A DNA stretch of 5,181 nt from assembly GCA_017396865.1 (NCBI GenBank), contig JAFQKO010000178.1, positions 1 to 5,181 on the forward strand, written 5' to 3'. The notes below the pieces were generated by a model. It made no database searches. It had not been told where the DNA came from and saw only the letters and a list, made by a program, of their open reading frames with translations. This DNA comes from Clostridia bacterium (GTDB lineage: Bacteria > Bacillota_A > Clostridia > Oscillospirales > QAKW01). Positions 1-5,181 of this stretch are shown here, piece by piece (the stretch's first letter is position 1; each line of letters starts with the position of its first letter). The position numbers and the translations under genes are program-made.

Positions 1-534
1 AAAAAGCGGGTCGCCGTCGTGGGCGGCGGTGTCGGTTGCGCCATTGCGCTGCCCGTGGCTAAAGCGCTGGCCGAGGCAGGTGCCGAGGTGGACACCGTGG
101 CAGGCTTTCGCAGCCGGGACCTTGTGATCCTGGAGGAGGAGTTCCGCGCCGTCAGCCGTACCTACTGCCTGATGACCGACGATGGCTCTGCAGGGGAGAA
201 GGGCTTGGTGACCGATGCCCTGCGAAAATTGTTGGAAGAGAACGAATACGACGAGGTCATCACCATCGGCCCGCTGATGATGATGAAATTCGTCTGCCTG
301 CTGACCAAGGAATTTAACGTTAAAACGGTGGTCAGCATGAATCCCATCATGATCGACGGCACGGGCATGTGCGGCGGCTGCCGCCTCACCGTTGGCGGTG
401 AGACCAAGTTCGCCTGCGTCGACGGGCCCGAGTTCGATGGGCATTTGGTGGATTTCGACGAAGCGATCCAGCGGGGCAGAAGCTACCATGCCTATGAGCA
501 GGAGCGGTGCAATCTGCTGAAAAAGGAGGGGTGA
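1..534 (+). CDS. nfnA: NfnA, small FAD/[2Fe-2S] subunit of NADH-dependent reduced ferredoxin:NADP+ oxidoreductase (5'-truncated)
   Basis: This is the C-terminal 177 residues of a sulfide/dihydroorotate dehydrogenase-like FAD/NAD-binding protein. The reading frame is open from base 1, so the start and the N-terminal FAD-binding barrel (roughly 100 residues in family members of about 280) lie outside the window. The GTG at 19 is internal to the first Rossmann strand and is not a start. Counting from the first visible codon, the NAD-binding glycine motif GGGVG is at 8-12. A C-terminal iron-sulfur segment has D119, C124, C127 and C139, followed by VDGPEFDGH at 140-148, a signature of Nfn small subunits. 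In the characterised Thermotoga enzyme the [2Fe-2S] cluster has three Cys and one Asp as ligands, which fits these residues. The protein is cytosolic and pairs with NfnB to couple NADH and reduced ferredoxin oxidation to NADP+ reduction. It ends 5 bp before nfnB, its obligate partner. Databases may label it ferredoxin-NADP+ reductase subunit alpha or dihydroorotate dehydrogenase electron-transfer subunit. The adjacent nfnB makes Nfn the better call. Confidence 0.93.
   Translation, partial: KKRVAVVGGGVGCAIALPVAKALAEAGAEVDTVAGFRSRDLVILEEEFRAVSRTYCLMTDDGSAGEKGLVTDALRKLLEENEYDEVITIGPLMMMKFVCLLTKEFNVKTVVSMNPIMIDGTGMCGGCRLTVGGETKFACVDGPEFDGHLVDFDEAIQRGRSYHAYEQERCNLLKKEG
523..529 (+). promoter_or_regulatory. 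Ribosome binding site of nfnB
   Basis: AAGGAGG lies inside the last codons of nfnA, with 10 nt between it and the ATG at 540. It decides the nfnB start. The in-frame GTG at 507 lies upstream of this site, and the GTG at 531 is only 1 nt from it, so neither can use it. Confidence 0.8.
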
Positions 535-539
535 GCGGT

Positions 540-1922
540 ATGCCGAATATGAGTATGAAAAAGATGCGGATGCCGGAGCTTGCTCCCGATGTTCGCAACA
601 AGAATTTTGAAGAGGTCGCCATGGGCTATACCCCCGAGCAGGCGGTAGAGGAGGCCAATCGTTGCCTCCAATGCAAGCCCAAGCCCTGCGTGGGCGGGTG
701 CCCCGTGCAGATCGATATCCCCGGTTTTATCAAGAAGATTCAGGAGCAGGATTTTGAGGGCGCTTATCAGATCGTTCGCAAGTCCAGCGCTTTGCCTGCT
801 GTCTGCGGCAGAGTCTGCCCCCAGGAGAGCCAATGTGAGGGCAAATGTATCCGCGGCATCAAGGGCGAGCCGGTTGCCATCGGGCGGCTGGAGCGGTTTG
901 TTGCCGATTGGCATATGGCCCATGCCAAGGAATCGGTTGAAAAGCCTGCCCCCAACGGAAAAAGGGTGGCGGTGATCGGCAGCGGCCCTGCAGGTCTGAC
1001 CTGCGCGGGCGAGCTGGCAGGCAAGGGATATGCCGTAACGGTGTTTGAAGCCCTGCATCTGGCGGGCGGTGTGTTGGTCTACGGCATTCCCGAATTCCGC
1101 CTGCCCAAGGCGATCGTGGCCAAGGAGATCGAGGGGCTGAAGGCGCTCGGTGTGGAGTTCCAAACCAATATGGTGATCGGCCGCGTGCTCTCTGTCGACG
1201 AGCTGTTTGAGCAGGGCTACGACGGGGTCTTTATCGGTAGCGGCGCAGGCTTGCCCCGCTTTATGGGCATCCCCGGCGAGAATCTCAACGGCGTTTTCTC
1301 CGCCAACGAATATCTTACCCGCGTTAATTTGATGAAGGCCTACGAGGCGGATAGTGATACCCCCATCAAGCGTGGCAAACGGGTTGCGGTGGTGGGCGGC
1401 GGCAACGTGGCGATGGATGCCGCCCGCTGTGCCAAGCGCCTTGGTGCCGAGGAGGTTTATATCGTTTATCGCCGCTCGATGGATGAGATCCCCGCCCGCG
1501 CGGAGGAGATCCACCATGCGCAAGAGGAGGGGATCATCTTTAAGATCCTTACCAATCCTGTGGAGATATTGGGGGATGAGGAGAAAAACGTCCGGGGGCT
1601 TTCCTACGTGGAGATGGAGCTGGGCCAGCCCGATGAGAGCGGCCGCCGCCGTCCTACGGTGAAGGACGGTGTCCCCCATACGCTGGAGGTCGACGTGGTG
1701 ATCATGGCGATCGGTACCTCCCCCAACCCGCTGATCCGTTCCACCACCCCGGGTCTGGAGACCAATAAGTGGGGCTGTATCGTCACCGAGGAGGAAACGG
1801 GGCTGACCTCTCGCGAGAACGTCTATGCAGGCGGCGATGCCGTTACCGGCGCGGCCACCGTTATCCTCGCCATGGGTGCAGGGAAGCAGGCCGCCAAAGC
1901 CATCGACGAAAAATTGAGGTAA
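540..1922 (+). CDS. nfnB: NfnB, large FAD/2x[4Fe-4S] subunit of NADH-dependent reduced ferredoxin:NADP+ oxidoreductase
   Basis: This complete 460-residue protein belongs to the glutamate-synthase small-chain-like family and is often labelled gltA or 'NADPH-dependent glutamate synthase'. In characterised Nfn enzymes this subunit carries the bifurcating FAD, binds NADP(H) and exchanges electrons with ferredoxin through two [4Fe-4S] clusters. The N-terminal cluster domain shows C42, C45, C50 and C54, then C89, C93, C99 and C103. One cluster in the Thermotoga enzyme is reported to have a Glu ligand, so not every Cys need bind iron. The FAD motif GSGPAG is at 147-152. A second dinucleotide fold has GGGNVA at 286-291 and YRRSMDEIPAR at 310-320, whose arginines suit the NADP 2'-phosphate. 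The C-terminal FAD motif is at about 429-453 (AGGDAVTGAATV). The ATG at 540 is chosen for its Shine-Dalgarno site and because MPNMS followed by an 'MPE..P.VRN' stretch is the usual family N-terminus. The gene sits 5 bp behind nfnA, which argues against a true glutamate synthase subunit. No gltB-type large subunit is seen. No frameshift or missing motif is apparent. Confidence 0.95.
   Translation: MPNMSMKKMRMPELAPDVRNKNFEEVAMGYTPEQAVEEANRCLQCKPKPCVGGCPVQIDIPGFIKKIQEQDFEGAYQIVRKSSALPAVCGRVCPQESQCEGKCIRGIKGEPVAIGRLERFVADWHMAHAKESVEKPAPNGKRVAVIGSGPAGLTCAGELAGKGYAVTVFEALHLAGGVLVYGIPEFRLPKAIVAKEIEGLKALGVEFQTNMVIGRVLSVDELFEQGYDGVFIGSGAGLPRFMGIPGENLNGVFSANEYLTRVNLMKAYEADSDTPIKRGKRVAVVGGGNVAMDAARCAKRLGAEEVYIVYRRSMDEIPARAEEIHHAQEEGIIFKILTNPVEILGDEEKNVRGLSYVEMELGQPDESGRRRPTVKDGVPHTLEVDVVIMAIGTSPNPLIRSTTPGLETNKWGCIVTEEETGLTSRENVYAGGDAVTGAATVILAMGAGKQAAKAIDEKLR
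1916..1919 (+). promoter_or_regulatory. Ribosome binding site of the Eis-like acetyltransferase gene
   Basis: GAGG lies within the last codons of nfnB, 7 nt before the ATG at 1927. The site overlaps nfnB and the gap is only 4 bp, so translation of the acetyltransferase is probably coupled to nfnB. No separate promoter is evident in this junction. Confidence 0.65.
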
Positions 1923-1926
1923 AATT

Positions 1927-3111
1927 ATGGAATTAAGAAAGTTGAATACGGGCGATTACGATCAATTGCTGGATCTGCTGAACGTCGTTTTTACAAAGCA
2001 AAACGGGCATCCCATGGACTTTTTGAACGAGCTTCCTAAAATGTGGGTTTGCGATGATCGGCATATGGGGTATCATACCGGTGTTTTTGAAGATGGCAAG
2101 CTTGTTGCTGTCGGTGGGTGTTATCCCTTACCGCTGAAAATTGGAGAGACCTCGCTTCTGTTTGCAACCACGGGGAATATGGCAACGCTACCCGAGTATG
2201 AGGGGCGGGGGTATTTCAACCGTATTTTTACCGAATTGATGCATCAGCTTGAGGAGATGGGGGCCGACGGTGCGCGGCTCGGCGGCTCCAGAACGCGGTA
2301 TGCCCGCTTCGGCTATGAGCCTGCGGGTCTTGCCTATAATATCACCCTGAATGAGAAAAACCGCGTAAAATATTTTCAGAATCTCGGGGCGGATCTCGAA
2401 TTCCGTGAGATCCGCTTGGAGGATGTTGAACTGTTGAAGTTTTGCAATGTGTTATCCCGTAAGGCTGATTTCTATGTAGAGCGCTCCTCCGAGGAAAACT
2501 ACCGCGACGTATACCTTGCGCTTTGCTCCAAGCACGCAGCGCCCTACGTTGCATTAAAAGACGGAATCCCCGTTGGATATTTGGCGGCTACTTCGAATAA
2601 GCAATATATCGGCCGTGCGGAGAAGGGACAGGAGATCCGGGAACTGCGCTATGTCTCTGTTGAGCAGTTTCTGCCGATCGTTTGCGCATGGCAGCGCTAT
2701 GTAAACGACTCGATTTCTATTCAGCTTGCACCGTATATGGCGGAAGAATTGCGGCTGATCGCGCCCGGTGCCGAAAACATCAGCATGGCATCCCCGTCCC
2801 GCTTTAAAATTTTGAATTACGAAAAGCTTGCGGATGCACTATTGAAATTAAAGCATACAAAGCAACCGTTGATGAACGGCGAAATTGTTTTGGGAATCGA
2901 GGATTATGGTACGATCCGTCTGTATGTAGATGGGAATGCTGCAGGCTGTGAAAAGACCCCAAAAACACCTGTATGTACTCTTGATAAACGAACGGCCTCC
3001 CGATTGCTTTTCGGGCATTTGCCGTCCTATGCTTCCACCGCTCTAACTGATCCGTTGCTTGGAAACTGGTTACCGTTACCGCTTTCCTGGGTAACATTGG
3101 ATTACGTATAA
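1927..3111 (+). CDS. Eis-like GNAT family N-acetyltransferase
   Basis: This complete 394-residue protein should transfer an acetyl group from acetyl-CoA to an amine. The substrate cannot be read from the sequence. An N-terminal GNAT domain covers about 1-140. Its acetyl-CoA loop is at about 87-105 (TLPEYEGRGYFNRIF), a relaxed form of the R/QxxGxG/A motif with E92, G95 and F97 at the key places. YARFGYEPAG at 125-134 resembles the conserved block after the loop in Eis proteins. A second, weaker GNAT-like region spans about 155-290 (KDGIPVGYLAA at 211-221). The last 100 residues resemble the SCP2-like C-terminal domain of Eis, ending in LPLPLSWVTLDYV. In mycobacterial Eis the terminal carboxylate takes part in catalysis, and here the chain ends at V394. 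The overall length matches the roughly 400 residues of Eis-type enzymes. Relatives modify aminoglycosides or lysines, but no resistance role is claimed here. The gene follows nfnB by 4 bp and is visibly more AT-rich than it. There is no signal peptide or membrane segment, so it is probably cytosolic. Confidence 0.85.
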   Translation: MELRKLNTGDYDQLLDLLNVVFTKQNGHPMDFLNELPKMWVCDDRHMGYHTGVFEDGKLVAVGGCYPLPLKIGETSLLFATTGNMATLPEYEGRGYFNRIFTELMHQLEEMGADGARLGGSRTRYARFGYEPAGLAYNITLNEKNRVKYFQNLGADLEFREIRLEDVELLKFCNVLSRKADFYVERSSEENYRDVYLALCSKHAAPYVALKDGIPVGYLAATSNKQYIGRAEKGQEIRELRYVSVEQFLPIVCAWQRYVNDSISIQLAPYMAEELRLIAPGAENISMASPSRFKILNYEKLADALLKLKHTKQPLMNGEIVLGIEDYGTIRLYVDGNAAGCEKTPKTPVCTLDKRTASRLLFGHLPSYASTALTDPLLGNWLPLPLSWVTLDYV

Positions 3112-3116
3112 AGAAG

Positions 3117-3154
3117 AAAAGCACGCCTATGCTTGCAAGCATAGGCGTGCTTTT
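3117..3154. terminator. Shared bidirectional intrinsic terminator (perfect 38-nt palindrome)
   Basis: The sequence is a perfect inverted repeat. An 18-nt arm, AAAAGCACGCCTATGCTT, is followed by GC and then by its exact reverse complement. The paired core AGCACGCCTATGC is GC-rich at its base and the apex would form a tight loop. On the + strand it is followed by a run of five T (3151-3155). On the - strand it is followed by TTTT and then a CT-rich stretch. It sits between two convergent genes, 5 bp after the acetyltransferase stop. Its last base is the final base of the minus-strand transglutaminase stop codon. It should therefore end transcripts arriving from both sides. Confidence 0.9.
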
Positions 3155-4554
3155 TATGCAACGAGCATTTTTAAAAGTCGTAGTACATCGACAAGGGAAA
3201 GCCTGCCGTCGCCGTTCAGATCCAGATCGGGTGCCTCGCAATCGCCGTTGAGGTATTGCAGGAGGTCAACGACGTCTGCGCTCGTGTAGATCGGAGCGGG
3301 CACATAGGTATAGGCGGTGCGCTGTTGATAGGTCTCCTTGGTTTCGGCGGTGAAGTTGGGGGAACTGTTGAGATCGCAGATCAAGGTTCCGTCGGTATAA
3401 TCAAAACCGTAGATGGAGAAGTAGTCCCCTGCGGAGCGGTCGGGCTGCCAAACGGCCTCAGCCTCCGTTCCGTCGGGCAGATAGCGGTAAACGGTGTCGG
3501 TAGAATTGAAATAGAGCGCTTCTCCGTCGGTGGCGAGGCGGGTGCTGTTGATCGGCCAATAGTGGGATGCGTCCGCATACCAGATATCCGAAACCTCCAG
3601 CAACACCGATTGGTCGGCATAGCGATTGAGGGTCTGGGCGGTGGAATCAATGTAGTAAAGCTCGTTGTCCAGCAGGGTAAAGGCCGCATCGGAGACTTGC
3701 CAGAAGGCGCTGTCGTAGGTGGTGTCGGCGGGGGTGGTATCGTAGTCTGAAGCCACGTGGCTTTCTGCCATCTTTTCGGAGGAGAGCAAGAAGTTGGTGT
3801 GCTTTACCCGCCCTGTGATGTCGTGGCGGGGATCGTCCCAGGTTACGTCCACGTGGTAGGCCTTGCCATCGATGTAAACGATGTTCCAGGCATGGTTGAG
3901 GGTGGCGGAAAGGCAGCTGTCGCTTTCAATCCCCACCTTTTTCAGCAGGTAGAGGTAGGCGTTGGTGTAGCCTTGGCAAACCGCGTTGCCCTGCACCAGC
4001 GCACCGTAAATATTGCGGGAGGACATCGGCACCGTGCCGTCGGTGTAAAGCCGCTCATCATAGGTGCATTTGAGTGCCAGGCGGTCGTGAAGCAGCAAGG
4101 CCTTTTCCGGATCTCCCAGCCCGTCCAGATCGGCGACCATCGCGTCGGCCGCTGCATCGGCGGCTGCAAAATATTGCCGGTATTCATCGGCGGTGTAGCA
4201 ATAGGAGGGGCGAATCTGCAGCAGAGAATTGTCCCAATAGGCAAAGCTGAGCCCCACAACATGGAAAAGCTCGGGCGTTTCATACCAGATCAGGCTTTTC
4301 AGCGCCTCCTTAACGGCGGTGGTATAGGGAAGGTTAAAGGCGGAAACGTCCAGGGCTTCGGGGCAGCTTTGAAGGCCTTGGATCAGGTATGCCTGAAGCT
4401 GCTTGAGATCCAGCCTCTGCTCCAGCGTTTCGGTGGAAGCGCCGTCGTAGAGGGTCGGCAGATCGAAGGAATCGATCTGCAGCGTTTGCGCCTGCGTGGG
4501 GATTGCCCCGAGCAGCAGAAGAAGTGCGAGGAAAAGAGCGGTCAGCTTTTTCAT
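3154..4554 (-). CDS. Secreted transglutaminase-like protein with degenerate C-terminal dockerin-like module
   Basis: This complete 466-residue exported protein has a signal peptide at 1-22 (MKKLTALFLALLLLLGAI), with probable cleavage after TQA. No lipobox is present. A transglutaminase-like (papain-fold) domain spans about 140-260, with the expected triad C193 in GNAVCQGYT, H221 in NHAWN and D236 in HVDVTWDDP. Secreted clostridial members of this family may be peptidases or protein cross-linkers, and the substrate is unknown. Residues 286-400 form a beta-rich stretch with three loosely repeated strands (DNELYYID, GEALYFNS, DGTLICDL), like the propeller-type regions found beside such domains. 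The C-terminus (about 424-466) is dockerin-like. The second calcium loop is intact (D445, N447, D449, S453, D456 in DLNGDGRLSLVD). The first half keeps only its helix (ADVVDLLQYLNG) and lacks the DxNxDG loop. Translation starts at the only suitable ATG, 6 nt after GGAG. The gene lies 14 bp behind the isomerase-like gene and shares the palindromic terminator with the convergent acetyltransferase gene. Confidence 0.9.
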   Translation of the reverse strand: MKKLTALFLALLLLLGAIPTQAQTLQIDSFDLPTLYDGASTETLEQRLDLKQLQAYLIQGLQSCPEALDVSAFNLPYTTAVKEALKSLIWYETPELFHVVGLSFAYWDNSLLQIRPSYCYTADEYRQYFAAADAAADAMVADLDGLGDPEKALLLHDRLALKCTYDERLYTDGTVPMSSRNIYGALVQGNAVCQGYTNAYLYLLKKVGIESDSCLSATLNHAWNIVYIDGKAYHVDVTWDDPRHDITGRVKHTNFLLSSEKMAESHVASDYDTTPADTTYDSAFWQVSDAAFTLLDNELYYIDSTAQTLNRYADQSVLLEVSDIWYADASHYWPINSTRLATDGEALYFNSTDTVYRYLPDGTEAEAVWQPDRSAGDYFSIYGFDYTDGTLICDLNSSPNFTAETKETYQQRTAYTYVPAPIYTSADVVDLLQYLNGDCEAPDLDLNGDGRLSLVDVLRLLKMLVA

Positions 4555-4560
4555 AGTTTT

Positions 4561-4564
4561 CTCC
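4561..4564 (-). promoter_or_regulatory. Ribosome binding site of the transglutaminase-like gene
   Basis: Read on the minus strand, GGAG is followed by AAAACT and then the ATG ending at 4554, a spacing of 6 nt. It lies in the 14-bp gap after the upstream stop codon. This supports the chosen start and leaves little room for an independent promoter. Confidence 0.7.
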
Positions 4565-4568
4565 GTTT

Positions 4569-5181
4569 TCAGTTGATGATAGAATCGGCGAGTTGATAGA
4601 GAAATTTCAGCCAGCTGTCCACTGCCGCTTCGGGCATGGGCGGGCGGGAAACCTCATAGGTGAAAACGCCCCGATAATCGATCTCCTTGAGGGCGGCGGC
4701 AATATCGACCCAATCGGCAGAGCCGTAGAGGGGCGGCAGATGGGCATCCTTATCCCGCAGATTGTCGTTGATGTGGGTCGTCTTGAGGCGGTCGCCCACA
4801 AGGCGGATGAAATCGCCTACGTGGATGCCTGCTTGGTGGGCATGGCCCGTATCAATGCAGATGCCAACAGCGGGATCGTTGATGGTATCGCAAAGGTCTA
4901 AAAGCTCATAGGGATCGCCTCCACAGTAGCGGCGGCGGTTGTCCCGAAAGTCGATCATGTTCTCAAGCGCAAGGCCAATGCCCTCGGCTTTCGCCTTCTC
5001 GATCAGCGGGGCAAGGTAGCGTAGGTTGGCTTCCTTTGCTTCCTTTGCGCTGTAGAGGGGCGCGTGGGGCAGGTTGGCGGGATGCACCACCGTCCATTCC
5101 GCGCCGAGGATCTTGGTTACCTCGATGCACCGCAGAATGCGCTCCTCCAGCCCGGGATAGTCGGGATGGGTGGGGTCGTCC
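4569..5181 (-). CDS. Sugar phosphate isomerase/epimerase-like TIM-barrel protein (5'-truncated at right edge)
   Basis: The last 203 residues of a protein of the xylose isomerase-like TIM-barrel superfamily (AP endonuclease 2 type) are visible. Family members are usually about 270-290 residues, so roughly the first 70-80 are missing. The frame stays open to the window edge. The GTG at 5090 encodes a valine inside strand WTVVHPA and is not the start. Counting from the first full codon, the expected metal ligands are E73 (ALENM), D110 and H113 (CIDTGHAHQAG), H136 (THINDN) and E176 (TYEVS). DKDAHLPP at 143-150 followed by ADW at 155-157 matches the usual loop after the His ligand. Relatives isomerise or epimerise sugars, inositols or hydroxypyruvate, and the endonuclease IV fold is the same. 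This fragment does not distinguish the substrate, though the family loop pattern fits a sugar enzyme better than a DNA repair enzyme. It is probably cytosolic. It lies 14 bp upstream of the secreted transglutaminase-like gene, probably in the same transcript. Confidence 0.86.
   Translation of the reverse strand, partial: DDPTHPDYPGLEERILRCIEVTKILGAEWTVVHPANLPHAPLYSAKEAKEANLRYLAPLIEKAKAEGIGLALENMIDFRDNRRRYCGGDPYELLDLCDTINDPAVGICIDTGHAHQAGIHVGDFIRLVGDRLKTTHINDNLRDKDAHLPPLYGSADWVDIAAALKEIDYRGVFTYEVSRPPMPEAAVDSWLKFLYQLADSIIN

Noticed and set aside
507..539. Upstream GTG starts for nfnB (507 and 531)
   Set aside because: The GTG at 507 precedes the AAGGAGG site, and the GTG at 531 is only 1 nt from it. 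Family alignment from memory starts at MPNMS, which matches the ATG at 540.
492..1679. Long minus-strand open frame (395 codons) opposite nfnB
   Set aside because: It is the antisense shadow of a strongly conserved high-GC gene, rich in His, Leu, Ala and Arg with no recognisable domain. nfnB in the sense frame has all family motifs.
540..1922. Annotation as glutamate synthase small subunit (gltD/gltA)
   Set aside because: The sequence family is shared, but the preceding gene is the Nfn small subunit and no glutamate synthase large subunit is present. NfnB is the better reading.
3757..4596. Plus-strand open frame (279 codons) opposite the transglutaminase-like gene
   Set aside because: It lies antisense to the signal peptide and catalytic triad of the real gene, has low-complexity Gly/Val-rich composition and shows no known motif. 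It also crosses the gap into the neighbouring gene.
5088..5090. GTG at 5090 as start of the isomerase-like gene
   Set aside because: The frame stays open upstream to the window edge, and the upstream residues (LEERILRCIEVTKILGAEWT) continue the barrel fold. The GTG is a valine in a core strand.
1..5181. A novel defence, mobile or RNA-based system
   Set aside because: No direct-repeat arrays, terminal inverted repeats, recombinase, nuclease, toxin-antitoxin pair or structured non-coding region was found. Coding genes of known families fill almost the whole window.

Overview
The window reads as chromosomal DNA of an anaerobic Firmicute, most likely a moderately high-GC gut Clostridia or Oscillospiraceae-type lineage. 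This is inferred from the clostridial style of the flavin-based bifurcation enzyme (NfnAB), the strong AGGAGG-type ribosome binding sites, and a secreted transglutaminase-like protein with a dockerin-like tail. No rRNA, tRNA, CRISPR array, insertion sequence or phage gene is visible.

Left half, + strand (1-3111): the 3' part of nfnA, which is cut by the left edge, is followed 5 bp later by complete nfnB. A GNAT acetyltransferase of the Eis-like type follows 4 bp after nfnB. The spacing suggests one transcription unit. NfnA (FAD, [2Fe-2S], NAD(H) side) and NfnB (FAD, two [4Fe-4S], NADP(H) side) together form the cytosolic NADH-dependent reduced ferredoxin:NADP+ oxidoreductase. The acetyltransferase is clearly lower in GC than the nfn genes and has no evident biochemical link to them.

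Middle (3112-3153): a 42-bp convergent gap is filled by a perfect 38-nt palindrome flanked by T/A runs. It looks like a shared bidirectional intrinsic terminator, and it touches the stop codon of the minus-strand gene.

Right half, - strand (3154-5181): a sugar phosphate isomerase/epimerase-like TIM-barrel protein, whose 5' end lies beyond the right edge, is followed 14 bp later by a secreted transglutaminase-like protein. That protein has a signal peptide, a Cys-His-Asp triad, a beta-rich repeat region and a C-terminal dockerin-like module in which only one calcium loop is intact. The two genes are probably co-transcribed leftwards.

All genes belong to recognisable families, and I did not find a convincing undescribed system. 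The points most worth a second look are the half-degenerate dockerin, the compositionally distinct acetyltransferase behind nfnAB, and the palindromic terminator. The window has no non-coding stretch over 300 bases.
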